Position numbers and translations under genes: made by a program. A stretch of DNA of 64,000 nucleotides from Mucilaginibacter sp. dw_454 (GTDB lineage: Bacteria; Bacteroidota; Bacteroidia; Sphingobacteriales; Sphingobacteriaceae). The notes beneath the pieces are model-generated. The model ran no database searches and was not told where the DNA came from. It saw nothing but the letters and a program-made list of their open reading frames with translations. Where the stretch lies: positions 124,001 through 188,000 of the forward strand of contig NZ_JAAVVB010000002.1 of the NCBI RefSeq assembly GCF_018449775.1. Direction: 5' to 3'. Within the stretch, counting starts at the first letter, position 1, and every line of letters starts with the position of its first letter. This document shows, piece after piece, positions 8,913 to 18,961 of the stretch.

Positions 8913-11165
8913 CTAGAAACTTAATTTCTTATCAACCTCTGTTGTACCTTTTTGCTGCTGGCTGTATACATCGCAATCCAGTACGGTACTCACGCCTCCT
9001 TTTGGCGGTTCAAAGTCTAGATTTTGTTTAATGCCTAAAGACTGATTAGCATATACCTTTTTTAAATAATACCCAAAAATAGGCAGTGCTGAGTTCGAAC
9101 CTTCGCCCATCATGGTTGTGCGGAAGTGAAAGTCGCGGTTCTCACAGCCCGTCCATACGCCCGTAACTAATTTAGGCGTAATACCAATAAACCAACCGTC
9201 TGAGTTGTCGTCTGTAGTACCTGTTTTACCGCCAATAGGGTTAGTAAATCCGCCGTAGCCTTTGCGGTATCTCAACCTGTAACCTGTTGCTCCTTCCATA
9301 TCCACTACGCTCCGCAGCATGTCGACCATTACGTAAGCATTTTGCTCATTCATGACTTGTTTTACCTTTGGCGTGTAGTTATAAATCTCGTTACCGTTTT
9401 TGTCTTCAATGCGTAGCAAATAGGTAGGTTCTGTCCAAATGCCGTGATTTACAAATACGCTATAAGCAGCAGTCATGTCCATTACTGTGGCATCAAATAC
9501 ACCTAAGCAAATACTTGGATATGGTGGTACAGCAGTATGTATGCCCATTTTTTTGATTAGTTCCATCACCGGTGTAGGGGTAACCTCATTCATCATATAG
9601 GCAGTAACCCAGTTTTGTGAGTGAGCAAGTGCCGTGCGCAGAGTAATCATGCCCGGGACCGTTTCCAGAGGGGATGATCTGGGCGTCCAGTCTGGTGCCC
9701 CCGGACTTTTAATAGTGATAGGGACGTTGTTAACCTGGTAACATGGCGAGTAGCCATTATCAATAGCTACTGCATAAGTAAATGGCTTGGCGGTAGAGCC
9801 TACCTGGCGCGCGCCTTGTTTTACCTGGTCATATTTAAAATGCTCGAAGTTAATGCCGCCTACCCAGGCTTTTACATAGCCGGTTGTTGGGTCCATGCTC
9901 ATTACTGCATTGCGTAATAACATTTTACAATATACTATTGAGTCGATAGGCTTCATTACCATATCTGTATCACCTCGCCAGGTAAACATGTCTAAGGTAT
10001 CGGGCGTGTAGAAATTATGCACTATATCTTCCTCCGACATTCCTTCGCTCTTCAACTCTTTGTACCTGTCAGACTGGTGCATTCCCTGATCTATTAAGAG
10101 TTTATAGTTTTTGATCTTCTCAGAAAGTTTAACGCCTTTCCATTGATTGTTGAATTGAACTTGCAGATCGCGCATATATTCACGTTGCGCTTCCTCTGCA
10201 TACTCCTGCATGGTTGCGTTAATGGTGGTATAGATCTTTAACCCATCGCGATCTATATCATAAGGTGTGCCGTCTGCTTTGGTAACTGTAGACAAAATCC
10301 TTTTTACATCGTCTTTCAAAACAGCACGGAAATATGGAGCCAAGCCATCGGTATGGTTAGTTTGATGATAATCAAGACCCAATGGTTTAGCCTTGTACTC
10401 GTTCGCCTGGCCTTCGCTGATAAAGCCTTCATCAGCCATACGCTTTAATACGAAGTTACGGTTAGCAATAGCTCTTGCTGGATGCCTAACCGGCGAGTTA
10501 CGGGTAGTGGATGTAAGCATCTGGATCAAAACAGCCGCTTGGTCCGGTGTCAAATTAGCGGCTGTAGTATTAAAGTAAGTCTGCGCTGCCGACCCGATAC
10601 CGAATGTATTGGCACCAAAATCCACCGTATTCAAATACATGGTGATGATCTCTTGCTTGGTGTAATGTTTCTCAATACGTACCGCAACAATCAGTTCGCG
10701 TAATTTTTGAACAATACGCCTGATAGGGTTGTGGGCAGGTGGTTCGCTTGAAAATAGATTCTTAGCTAGCTGTTGTGTTATGGTACTACCGCCTTGTTTC
10801 TTATTGATCAGGTTATAGGGTATGATCGAGAATGTCCGCCAAAAATCAATGCCCGAGTGGCTATAAAAGTGATTATCTTCTTTAGCTACCAATGCATTAA
10901 TAGCGTTAGGCGATATCTGGCTATAGGTTACGCTTGAGCGATTTTCGAAATAGTACTTGCCCAGAATTTGTTTATCAGATGATATGATTTCTGATGCCTG
11001 GTTGCTTTTAGGGTTTTCCAGATCGCGCAGCGATGGCAACTGGCCAAATACCCCGAGAGCGGTCAATCCGATCATGATGACCACCAGGGCAAAACAGCCT
11101 ATAAAAAACCTCCAGATGTACCAGTTGTATCTCTTAATATCTTGGGGTGATAATTTTTCAGTCAT
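8913..11165 (-). CDS. mrcA: Class A penicillin-binding protein (PBP1A type)
   Basis: This bifunctional enzyme polymerises glycan strands and cross-links peptidoglycan on the outer face of the inner membrane. The 750-residue product has a short cytoplasmic start, one membrane anchor (residues ~17-40), a GT51 glycosyltransferase domain (KEDNHFYSHSGID with catalytic Glu; GGSTITQQLAKN) and a transpeptidase domain. The active-site Ser457 sits in GSTAKPF, SQN follows, and Lys647 is in GGKTGTT. It starts 2 bp after the stop of the PorW-like lipoprotein gene, so the two form an operon. mtgA at 34008 encodes a second glycosyltransferase. Confidence 0.95.
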   Translation of the reverse strand: MTEKLSPQDIKRYNWYIWRFFIGCFALVVIMIGLTALGVFGQLPSLRDLENPKSNQASEIISSDKQILGKYYFENRSSVTYSQISPNAINALVAKEDNHFYSHSGIDFWRTFSIIPYNLINKKQGGSTITQQLAKNLFSSEPPAHNPIRRIVQKLRELIVAVRIEKHYTKQEIITMYLNTVDFGANTFGIGSAAQTYFNTTAANLTPDQAAVLIQMLTSTTRNSPVRHPARAIANRNFVLKRMADEGFISEGQANEYKAKPLGLDYHQTNHTDGLAPYFRAVLKDDVKRILSTVTKADGTPYDIDRDGLKIYTTINATMQEYAEEAQREYMRDLQVQFNNQWKGVKLSEKIKNYKLLIDQGMHQSDRYKELKSEGMSEEDIVHNFYTPDTLDMFTWRGDTDMVMKPIDSIVYCKMLLRNAVMSMDPTTGYVKAWVGGINFEHFKYDQVKQGARQVGSTAKPFTYAVAIDNGYSPCYQVNNVPITIKSPGAPDWTPRSSPLETVPGMITLRTALAHSQNWVTAYMMNEVTPTPVMELIKKMGIHTAVPPYPSICLGVFDATVMDMTAAYSVFVNHGIWTEPTYLLRIEDKNGNEIYNYTPKVKQVMNEQNAYVMVDMLRSVVDMEGATGYRLRYRKGYGGFTNPIGGKTGTTDDNSDGWFIGITPKLVTGVWTGCENRDFHFRTTMMGEGSNSALPIFGYYLKKVYANQSLGIKQNLDFEPPKGGVSTVLDCDVYSQQQKGTTEVDKKLSF

Positions 11166-11167
11166 TA

Positions 11168-14053
11168 TTATTTCAATAAAATTTCTTGATAATATTCAAC
11201 ATAATCATCCAACTTATTTCTGTCGGCTAATTTACCCAGATTTTCTTTGGTAGCGATAAAAAAGCTGTATTGATCTGCAGGTACCTTCATGATTTGCGGC
11301 ATTAAGGGGATAATTGCCCGTGCATAATCTTTAGCTGCATTCAGGCTTCTGAACCTGCCTACATAGATCAATTGATTGTCGCGTCCCACAAATTTTAGCT
11401 GGTGGCTAATGGTATTTGCCTGGAAATTGATACGATTATACTGCCCGATACCAAAACGCGATGAGGACAGATCTGTTGTACCCCTATTTACATTTATTAC
11501 AAAATAATAATTGGTGCTATCGCGCTCATTAAATACCGTCGATATCTTTTTTGGGGCCGATATGGCAATTGGCGGTTTGCCCGCGACGCTATCTGCAGGC
11601 TTATTTATTGCAACAGCGGGAGGCGGCGCTACAGCCGCTATTTCTTCTTTTTTCGACTCAACTTTCGGTTTTTCAGCTGGTTTTTCGGCAGGCTTATCAA
11701 CAACGGCTACAAACTGACGATTGCGATTAAATACCGCATCTTTCTGATACTGCACAGGCGGCGTAAACAGCGCGCCTGTATCGGCGTTCATAATAGCAAC
11801 AGGTTGCGCAGCAAGTTCAGTCATGTTGTTATCCACGTATGCCATGTGCTCTTTTACTAACGGTGTTATCAACTGGTCGTTAGGATAAGCTGTGGCAATT
11901 TGTTGAAGCTCGGCGCGGAACGGCGTTACCTTTTCCAGGTGACCTGAAGCTATTGTCCGCAGGTAATAGATCTGTGAAGCATATTTATTGGCAGGATATT
12001 GATTTAATAAGGTATCGGCACTAATAATTACCTGCGCATAGTTTTTGCTTCTATACAGATTATATATTTTATTATAAGCATCGGTTAACTGTGCGTCTTT
12101 ATCATTCAATTTTTTGCTGTAATCCGGATCGATGATCACTTTGGCATAAACGGTTTCCGGGTATTCTTTTAAGACGCGGTTTTTGTATTCTGCAGATTTA
12201 GCAGCATCAAGATCACTATATAAACGATAAAGACTATAATATATAGGTGCCTTGTTTGGATCATTCGGATATTTGGCCAGCAACAACTCGTAATTTTTGA
12301 TAGCAGCCTTTTTATCATCCAAAATATCACGATAAAAATCGGCGATGTCTAAATAAGCATTGTAGATTCTGGCGTTTGATTGCTCTACACCCGCCGGAGT
12401 AAGCGGCAAATCTGCTAATAGTTTTTGGCGATACTTGCCTGCGGGTATCGTGTTGCCACCCTTGCGCAAGTCGGAAGGCAGTGCATCCGGATCGCTTGTT
12501 GCTACAGCGGTTGCCGCGTTAGAGCTATTTATAGCATCATTGGCTTTGGTAGCACGGCGCCAGTTGTCTTCCAGCTTACGGTCGCCCCATTTGCGTTTAA
12601 AGTCATTATAACCCTGGCTCACGGCACTTGTATTATAAAAGTAAAAACTGCTGCCGGTAGCCGCTTGCCCGCCAGATTGGGCAGCTGTTTTGCCAAATGG
12701 ATTATTACGTGATCCAGCCGCTGTAGCGCTACCTGTATTGGCAAGAGCCGTGGCAGCCGCGTTTTGTTGTTGCAATATGTGCGCGCTCACTAACGAGTCG
12801 ATAGCTTTTGTACGGGTGGCTTCATCCATCCTGGCCAAGCGCTGCAGGGTATCCTCGCGGGCTATAATCTGCAATTTATCTACCAATACCTGCAAGTTGT
12901 TAGCCTTTTTTTGGATAGCCTGGTAACCTGGATAGTTTGGCGATAAATTAGTTAAAGTACTATCGTAATATTTTTTTGAGTTGACGTAATCTGCGCGGTC
13001 ATTAAAGTCAATGTCAGCAATGCGCAGGTAAGCCAGGCCTTTTTGATTTTGATTTTTTAAACTGCTACGGGCCGATAGTTTGTAATATTTTAATGCATTG
13101 GGAATGTCTTTATTGCCGGCATAGATCTCGCCTACCTGGAAATAAATCTGATCATTAAAATCAACATTGTTATCATCCTTCAATAAGCTCAATAATAAAG
13201 CAATACGATTTAATTTGACGCCATTGCGCATTTCTTGAATACGTATGCGATTAAGATTGGCGTTGAAGGCCATCTCAAAAGATGCATTACTTTTAATAAT
13301 GCGATTATAGTTTGCCAGCGCGTCATCGTTTTCATGATTAAGTTCCTGCAATTGGCCTAATATAAATGTCCAGCGTAATTTCTCGGCAGTAGTGTTGGCG
13401 TAGCCGATAGCCTTTTTAGCAGATATCTCGGCATCCGGATAGTTTTTTGTATTGATGTCGTACTGTAGTGCTGCGGCGTAGATCCCGGCGGGCAGGTGCT
13501 TTTTAGGTTCGACATCCAAAAAAGCTGAATCTAAAGTAGATTTAGCCTCCTTTTTGTTATTCAAATAAAGTAATGCACGGATTTTCCAGGCATAAGCTTC
13601 TTGAGTTACCGGGATTTCTTTCGGGAAAGAACGGATCACATAACTAAACAGCTCCACCGCGTCAAAATACCTGCCATCTAAATATCCCGCCTTGCCCATT
13701 AACAGGTAAGCACTGCCAATATATTTGCTTTGTTCTTTTTCATTAATAATGGTGTTGGCTCTAAATATTACAGCATCCAGATCTTTATCGGGCGAGCCGT
13801 TGTGCGCCACGGTATCCTGATAGACACTTAGTATATTAGAATACTGGTCGACATAAGTGCCGGCATAGGTTTCTTGTTTTTGACGCAAAATCTCGTTGGC
13901 ATTATATATTATATTATAATGTGCCGTTACGTTTTGCATAAAACGGTTAAAACCGGTTTCTTTTTCAAAAGAACAAGCCGCCAATAATAAAATCAGCACC
14001 GATCCAAAGAAATTAAATGGCTTATTTATAGTAGATATGTAGAAGCGCCTCAA
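11168..14053 (-). CDS. porW: PorW/SprE-like TPR lipoprotein, type IX secretion
   Basis: The 961-residue product begins with a lipoprotein signal (LILLLAACS, Cys27) followed by FMQNVTAHYNIIYNANE, a stretch typical of PorW/SprE proteins. Many TPR-like helical repeats cover residues ~60-720, and a Pro/Lys/Ala-rich linker (~770-840) precedes a conserved C-terminal domain. PorW/SprE is a periplasmic lipoprotein needed for type IX secretion and gliding in Bacteroidetes. Neighbourhood next to the F0 genes is, to my knowledge, shared with other Bacteroidetes. TTG at 14053 is the best start; only GTG at codon 19 would otherwise remain before the lipobox. The family call is likely but not proven. Confidence 0.65.
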   Translation of the reverse strand: MRRFYISTINKPFNFFGSVLILLLAACSFEKETGFNRFMQNVTAHYNIIYNANEILRQKQETYAGTYVDQYSNILSVYQDTVAHNGSPDKDLDAVIFRANTIINEKEQSKYIGSAYLLMGKAGYLDGRYFDAVELFSYVIRSFPKEIPVTQEAYAWKIRALLYLNNKKEAKSTLDSAFLDVEPKKHLPAGIYAAALQYDINTKNYPDAEISAKKAIGYANTTAEKLRWTFILGQLQELNHENDDALANYNRIIKSNASFEMAFNANLNRIRIQEMRNGVKLNRIALLLSLLKDDNNVDFNDQIYFQVGEIYAGNKDIPNALKYYKLSARSSLKNQNQKGLAYLRIADIDFNDRADYVNSKKYYDSTLTNLSPNYPGYQAIQKKANNLQVLVDKLQIIAREDTLQRLARMDEATRTKAIDSLVSAHILQQQNAAATALANTGSATAAGSRNNPFGKTAAQSGGQAATGSSFYFYNTSAVSQGYNDFKRKWGDRKLEDNWRRATKANDAINSSNAATAVATSDPDALPSDLRKGGNTIPAGKYRQKLLADLPLTPAGVEQSNARIYNAYLDIADFYRDILDDKKAAIKNYELLLAKYPNDPNKAPIYYSLYRLYSDLDAAKSAEYKNRVLKEYPETVYAKVIIDPDYSKKLNDKDAQLTDAYNKIYNLYRSKNYAQVIISADTLLNQYPANKYASQIYYLRTIASGHLEKVTPFRAELQQIATAYPNDQLITPLVKEHMAYVDNNMTELAAQPVAIMNADTGALFTPPVQYQKDAVFNRNRQFVAVVDKPAEKPAEKPKVESKKEEIAAVAPPPAVAINKPADSVAGKPPIAISAPKKISTVFNERDSTNYYFVINVNRGTTDLSSSRFGIGQYNRINFQANTISHQLKFVGRDNQLIYVGRFRSLNAAKDYARAIIPLMPQIMKVPADQYSFFIATKENLGKLADRNKLDDYVEYYQEILLK

Positions 14054-14113
14054 GTTAAAATGGGAATTATAAAAGCATTGCTAATTTAGTAAACATTATG
14101 CAATAGGATTTAA

Positions 14114-14121
14114 TAAATTTG
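14114..14121 (+). promoter_or_regulatory. -7 box of the atp operon
   Basis: TAAATTTG matches TAnnTTTG and ends only 3 bases before the ATG at 14125, so the transcript would be leaderless. No well-placed -33 TTTG is visible. Confidence 0.4.
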
Positions 14122-14124
14122 CGG

Positions 14125-14343
14125 ATGCCCAAAACTGAACAGGATAACAAAGATATCGCCACCAATTACTCCAAATATATCGGCGTAGCTTTCCAGATGC
14201 TCATCATCATCGGCATATTTACTTTTGCCGGTTATAAAATTGATCAAAGTGCAGGCCATGCTACCAAATGGGTTACGGCATTGTTGTCATTAATCGGTGT
14301 ATTCATTGCATTATTTATCGTCATCAGATCTTTAAAAAATTGA
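14125..14343 (+). CDS. atpZ: AtpZ/AtpI-family ATP synthase accessory protein
   Basis: The 72-residue product has two membrane helices (GVAFQMLIIIGIFTFAG and VTALLSLIGVFIALFIVI) joined by a short loop YKIDQS, the layout of AtpZ proteins. They are encoded first in many atp operons and are thought to help assemble the F0 ring or move divalent cations. The frame could begin at TTG 14119, but ATG 14125 (MPKTEQ) is preferred. Its TGA overlaps the TTG start of the next gene by 4 bases. It opens the atp operon. Confidence 0.85.
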   Translation: MPKTEQDNKDIATNYSKYIGVAFQMLIIIGIFTFAGYKIDQSAGHATKWVTALLSLIGVFIALFIVIRSLKN

Positions 14344-14726
14344 AAATCGTTACCAAAATATTCCCGTTTTTAATATTTAGCCTATTATTGGCTTTAGGGC
14401 CTGTATGTTTAACTTATTCCGGATATAACAATTTATTAATACCGCAGTTCTGGTTATTATTTAGTTTTGTGGGCGGGCTTACCCTTTTAGCGCTGATAGC
14501 CGTGCTGGCAGCCCAGTCTATAGACCCTGAAATGTATGCCCAGGCGTTTATGGGTGCTACTGTTTTTAAGTTGCTGGCATGCCTTACTTTTATCCTGGTT
14601 TTTGTGCTAAAACACAAGGTTGACAAGCCCGTTTTCATGGCCGATTTTTTCTATTTATATTTCTTAAATACGGGCTTTGAAATATATGTTTTGTTGCGTA
14701 ACTTGCGCAACCAAAATTTAAAGTAA
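14340..14726 (+). CDS. Small AtpI-like membrane protein of the atp operon
   Basis: The 128-residue product has about four membrane helices (IFPFLIFSLLLALGPV, FWLLFSFVGGLTLLAL, VFKLLACLTFILVF, and a last amphipathic one) and a basic tail. It lies where other operons carry atpI, between atpZ and atpB, and is probably its counterpart, although I see no diagnostic motif. TTG at 14340 overlaps the preceding stop as TTGA, pointing to translational coupling; no ATG in frame would keep the first helix. A longer frame begins at 14268 but overlaps atpZ. Confidence 0.7.
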   Translation: MKIVTKIFPFLIFSLLLALGPVCLTYSGYNNLLIPQFWLLFSFVGGLTLLALIAVLAAQSIDPEMYAQAFMGATVFKLLACLTFILVFVLKHKVDKPVFMADFFYLYFLNTGFEIYVLLRNLRNQNLK

Positions 14727-14740
14727 AAAACTTTATTTAG

Positions 14741-15835
14741 ATGTATAAAAGCTCAATTTTGAAATCAAAAATATTTAGAGGTTTACAGATTTTCTGCGTT
14801 TTTTTAACGTTGACAGCGTTTTTAAGCCCGGCATTTGGCCAGGATAAACCCACTCAAGAGGTTGAAAAAGGCGTTGAAAAGAAATTCGAGCCCAGCGAAG
14901 TAATCTTAGAGCACATTGCCGATTCGCATTACTTCCATTTAGGTGGCGAGGCTTCTTTTCCGTTGCCTGTGATATTATATACTAACAAAGGTTTAGAAGT
15001 TTTTTCTTCATCGCAGCTGGAGCATGGTCATACTGATTATGCAGGTAAATATTATACTTATCGTTTAGTAAATGATAAAGTAAATGTAGTTGGCCCGGCT
15101 AATAGCTTAACAGAAAGTGCTTCAGTGTTTAAGGGTAGCCCGGTAGTTGATCTATCTATCACCCGCAACGTGGTAAGTATGTTTATGTCTATTATTGTTT
15201 TGCTTATTATTTTCATTGCTGTTGCATCTGCATATAAAAAACGCGAGGGTAAAGCGCCAAAAGGCTTGCAGTCTTTCATGGAGCCAATCATCATTTTTGT
15301 AAGAGACGATATTGCCCGCCCTAATATCGGTTACAAATACCAAAGGTTTATGCCTTTGTTGTTAACCGTATTTTTCTTTATCTGGATCAACAACTTAATT
15401 GGCCTGGTGCCTTTCTTTCCGGGTGGTTCTAACTTAACCGGTAATATCGCGGTAACTTTAGTGTTGTCTGTTATTACCTTGTTAATGGTAAACCTTAACG
15501 GTAACAAACATTACTGGAAACACATCTTTATTCCTGCTGATGTACCGGTTTGGATCTGGCCTTTATGGTGGGTTATCGAGCTGGTGGGTATCATCTCTCG
15601 TCCATTTGCATTGATGATCCGTTTGTTTGCCAACATCACCGCAGGTCACATTATCGTATTGAGCTTGATCTCATTAATATTTGTTTTCAAATCATTATAC
15701 ATTGCACCGGTATCAGTAGCCTTCGTAGTATTTATGGATGTGCTGGAATTGCTGGTTGCTGCTTTACAGGCGTTCATCTTTACATTGCTTACAGCCTTGT
15801 TTATAGGTACAGCAATTGAAGAAGCTCACCACTAA
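14741..15835 (+). CDS. atpB: F0F1 ATP synthase subunit a
   Basis: Subunit a forms the proton half-channels beside the c-ring in the inner membrane. The 364-residue product is longer than the ~270 residues of E. coli. It carries an N-terminal signal peptide (cleavage near FGQD, residue ~34) and a ~100-residue periplasmic segment, a known Bacteroidetes feature. The membrane core spans ~145-360 and includes the essential Arg in MIRLFANITAGH. A last helix with LLVAALQAFIFTLLTALF follows. The gene lies 14 bp after the small membrane gene and 46 bp before atpE. Confidence 0.97.
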   Translation: MYKSSILKSKIFRGLQIFCVFLTLTAFLSPAFGQDKPTQEVEKGVEKKFEPSEVILEHIADSHYFHLGGEASFPLPVILYTNKGLEVFSSSQLEHGHTDYAGKYYTYRLVNDKVNVVGPANSLTESASVFKGSPVVDLSITRNVVSMFMSIIVLLIIFIAVASAYKKREGKAPKGLQSFMEPIIIFVRDDIARPNIGYKYQRFMPLLLTVFFFIWINNLIGLVPFFPGGSNLTGNIAVTLVLSVITLLMVNLNGNKHYWKHIFIPADVPVWIWPLWWVIELVGIISRPFALMIRLFANITAGHIIVLSLISLIFVFKSLYIAPVSVAFVVFMDVLELLVAALQAFIFTLLTALFIGTAIEEAHH

Positions 15836-15842
15836 TTAGTAA

Positions 15843-16091
<249 letters not shown>

Positions 16092-16115
16092 TTCAAACGC
16101 CTAAGGCACAACATT

Positions 16116-16150
16116 AACCGTACCTGCAGCGGTTGGCAGCAGGTACGGTT
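16116..16150 (+). promoter_or_regulatory. Perfect 12-bp stem hairpin between atpE and atpF
   Basis: AACCGTACCTGC at 16116-16127 pairs fully with GCAGGTACGGTT at 16139-16150 around an 11-base loop. Only ATTTAAATT follows, not a strong T-run, so partial termination or mRNA stabilisation fits better than full termination inside the operon. Confidence 0.65.
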
Positions 16151-16189
16151 ATTTAAATTGAATTTTTATTGATATTATATATATAAATA

Positions 16190-16684
16190 ATGAATCCATT
16201 AGTAACCCCGGAAATTGGCCTTATATTTTGGACCACCGTATCGTTTGCTGTATTGTTTTTCTTACTTGCCAAATTTGCGTGGAAGCCAATCATGTCGGCT
16301 ATCGACGAAAGAGAGCGTAGTATAGAAGATTCATTGCTTAAAGCAGAGGCTGCTAAAGAAGAAATGTCTCGTTTAACCAGCGAGAACGAAGCTTTATTAA
16401 AACAAGCCCGTGCCGAGCGTGATGTAATTTTACACGAAGCTAAAAAGGTTAAAGACCAAATTATCAGCGAAGCTAAAGAAGCAGCACATACTGAAGGTGC
16501 ACGCATGATTGAACTGGCCCGTGTTGAAATTAACAACCAGAAAGCTATTGCTATGGCTGATGTTAAAAATCAGGTGGCATCTTTATCACTGGAGATTGCT
16601 GAGAAGGTTTTAAAACAACAATTAGCCGATCAGAATAAGCAAGACGAGTTGGTTAGCCAGCTTTTAAAAGAAGTTAAATTGTAA
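16190..16684 (+). CDS. atpF: F0F1 ATP synthase subunit b
   Basis: Subunit b is the peripheral stalk that holds F1 against rotation. The 164-residue product has one N-terminal membrane helix (IFWTTVSFAVLFFLLAKF, residues ~9-28). A long charged coiled-coil follows (residues ~35-160, rich in Ala, Glu, Lys and Arg), starting KPIMSAIDERE as in other bacterial b subunits. It lies between atpE and atpH as expected. The 98-bp upstream spacer holds the perfect hairpin, and the 118-bp downstream spacer holds inverted repeats. Confidence 0.96.
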   Translation: MNPLVTPEIGLIFWTTVSFAVLFFLLAKFAWKPIMSAIDERERSIEDSLLKAEAAKEEMSRLTSENEALLKQARAERDVILHEAKKVKDQIISEAKEAAHTEGARMIELARVEINNQKAIAMADVKNQVASLSLEIAEKVLKQQLADQNKQDELVSQLLKEVKL

Positions 16685-16798
16685 ATTTCGGATTTCGGAA
16701 TTACGATTTCGGAATTAGAAAACTATATAATTAATTAAACGAGTTCGAAGCTAAGACGTAGGTAAATCCGAAATCGAAAACCCGAATTCCGAAATCAA
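16685..16798. repeat. ATTTCGG/CCGAAAT inverted repeat between atpF and atpH
   Basis: The left side has ATTTCGGATTTCGGAATTAC and the right side AAATCCGAAATCGAAAACCC plus GAATTCCGAAATC. The halves are complementary in several registers. The word repeat fills the spacer inside the atp operon up to the atpH start. Confidence 0.65.
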
Positions 16799-16802
16799 AA
16801 TT

Positions 16803-17348
16803 ATGTCAGAATTAACGGTAGCAGCCAGGTACGCCAAAGCAATTATTGACCTTTCTCAGGAGCAAAACGCTCTTGAGGCAGTAAATAATGATATGGCGTT
16901 TTTCCTGAGAACCTTAAAGGCAAACTCGCAGTTAGCTGCGGTTTTAAGTAATCCTATTATATCACATCAAAAAAAATTAGCTGTACTTACTGCTTTGTTT
17001 GCGGACAAGATGAGTAAAGTAACACTCGAGTTTTTTAAACTGATGATAAACAAAGGCCGCGGCGAAGTTTTGTATACTACCGCTCATGAGTTTGTTAACC
17101 AGTACGATGTGATTAAACACATTACACAGGCCACCGTAGTATCTGCTACACTGTTATCAGATGCTAACAAAGCTGCGTTATTGGCTGAGGTTAAAGCTGC
17201 AGTAGGTGGCGAGGTAACGTTGGATGCTAAAGTAGACGAGTCATTAATTGGTGGTTTTGTTTTAACCGTTGGCGACAGACAGGTAGATACCAGCATTGCA
17301 AGTAACTTAAAGAAATTAAAAAAGAACTTTGCCCAAGGCATTGTTTAA
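16803..17348 (+). CDS. atpH: F0F1 ATP synthase subunit delta
   Basis: Delta joins the peripheral stalk to the top of the alpha3beta3 head. The 181-residue product is all-helical at the N-terminus (VAARYAKAIIDLSQEQNAL) and ends with the conserved beta-type patch (ESLIGGFVLTVGDRQVDTSI) typical of OSCP/delta. The size is standard. It begins directly after the repeat-filled spacer and is followed by atpA after 35 bp. Confidence 0.96.
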   Translation: MSELTVAARYAKAIIDLSQEQNALEAVNNDMAFFLRTLKANSQLAAVLSNPIISHQKKLAVLTALFADKMSKVTLEFFKLMINKGRGEVLYTTAHEFVNQYDVIKHITQATVVSATLLSDANKAALLAEVKAAVGGEVTLDAKVDESLIGGFVLTVGDRQVDTSIASNLKKLKKNFAQGIV

Positions 17349-17383
17349 CATTTACGTAAAAATCTCAAAATTTAAATAAAACT

Positions 17384-18961
17384 ATGGTAGAGGTAAGACC
17401 AGACGAAGTATCGGCCATTTTGCGTCAGCAGCTGGCAGGTTTCAAGTCAGAATCTGAATTAGAAGAAGTGGGTACTGTACTCCAGGTGGGTGACGGCATT
17501 GCACGTGTCTATGGTTTAACAAAAGTACAATCAGGCGAGTTGGTTGAGTTTGACAATGGCTTACAAGGCATTGTATTGAACTTAGAAGAAGATAATGTTG
17601 GTGTTGTATTATTAGGCCAGTCTGACGAAATTAAAGAAGGTGATACTGTAAAACGTACTAAAAAAATTGCCTCTATTAGAGTAGGTGAAGGTATGCTTGG
17701 CCGTGTAGTTGACACTTTAGGTGCTCCAATTGACGGTAAAGGCCCAATCACCGGCGAAACTTACGAAATGCCTTTAGAGCGTAAAGCTCCGGGTGTTATC
17801 TATCGCCAGCCGGTTACCGAGCCTTTACAAACCGGTATCAAAGCTATTGACGCGATGATCCCTATTGGCCGCGGACAACGTGAGTTGGTTATCGGTGATC
17901 GTCAAACAGGTAAAACTGCGGTTTGTATCGATACCATTATCAACCAAAAAGAATTTTATGATGCCGGCAAACCGGTTATCTGTATATATGTAGCTTGTGG
18001 CCAAAAAGCTTCAACCGTTGCCAACATTGTTCGCGCGTTAGAAGAGAAAGGTGCAATGCCTTACTCAATCATCGTAGCTGCTAACGCGTCAGATTCTGCA
18101 ACCATGCAGTTCTTCGCACCATTTGCAGGTGCTGCAATTGGCGAGTACTTCCGCGATACTGGCCGTCCGGCTTTGATCGTTTATGATGACTTGTCAAAAC
18201 AAGCAGTTGCTTACCGTGAGGTTTCATTGTTGCTACGTCGTCCACCGGGCCGTGAGGCTTATCCTGGTGACGTGTTTTACCTGCACAGCCGTTTATTAGA
18301 GCGTGCCGCTAAAATCAACGCTAATGATGCTATTGCGCAAGCAATGAATGATCTTCCTGAATCTATCAGAGGTATCGTTAAAGGTGGTGGTTCATTAACC
18401 GCTTTGCCTATTATCGAGACCCAAGCAGGTGACGTATCAGCATATATCCCAACCAACGTAATTTCAATTACTGATGGTCAGATATTCTTAGAGTCTAACT
18501 TGTTTAACGCAGGTGTTCGTCCGGCTATTAACGTAGGTATCTCGGTATCACGTGTAGGTGGTAACGCGCAAATCAAATCAATGAAAAAAGTAGCCGGTAC
18601 TTTAAAATTAGACCAGGCTCAATACCGCGAGTTAGAGGCTTTCTCTAAATTCGGTTCGGATTTGGACGCTTCTACTAAGAACGTATTAGATAAAGGTGCA
18701 CGTAACGTAGAGATCTTGAAACAAGGTCAATACTCACCAGTGTCGGTTGAAAAACAAGTTGCTATTATTTATTTAGGTACCAAAAACTTAATGCGCAGCG
18801 TACCGGTAAACAGAATTCGCGAGTTTGAAAGCGAGTTTACTACGCAATTAGAGCAACGTCATCCTGAAGTGTTGGCAGCTTTAAAAGCAGGTAAATTTGA
18901 CGATTCTTTAACCAGCGTGTTAGAGACTGTAGCAAAAGAGTTATCAGCAAACTATAACTAA
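17384..18961 (+). CDS. atpA: F0F1 ATP synthase subunit alpha
   Basis: Alpha forms the non-catalytic nucleotide sites of the F1 head. The 525-residue product has the beta-barrel crown (~1-95), and a nucleotide-binding domain with Walker A GDRQTGKT at residues 171-178. The conserved [13 protein letters not shown] follows, and a helical C-terminal domain ends the protein. The N-terminus [13 protein letters not shown] matches Bacteroidetes homologues. Its catalytic partner atpD is not in this window. Confidence 0.98.
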   Translation: MVEVRPDEVSAILRQQLAGFKSESELEEVGTVLQVGDGIARVYGLTKVQSGELVEFDNGLQGIVLNLEEDNVGVVLLGQSDEIKEGDTVKRTKKIASIRVGEGMLGRVVDTLGAPIDGKGPITGETYEMPLERKAPGVIYRQPVTEPLQTGIKAIDAMIPIGRGQRELVIGDRQTGKTAVCIDTIINQKEFYDAGKPVICIYVACGQKASTVANIVRALEEKGAMPYSIIVAANASDSATMQFFAPFAGAAIGEYFRDTGRPALIVYDDLSKQAVAYREVSLLLRRPPGREAYPGDVFYLHSRLLERAAKINANDAIAQAMNDLPESIRGIVKGGGSLTALPIIETQAGDVSAYIPTNVISITDGQIFLESNLFNAGVRPAINVGISVSRVGGNAQIKSMKKVAGTLKLDQAQYRELEAFSKFGSDLDASTKNVLDKGARNVEILKQGQYSPVSVEKQVAIIYLGTKNLMRSVPVNRIREFESEFTTQLEQRHPEVLAALKAGKFDDSLTSVLETVAKELSANYN

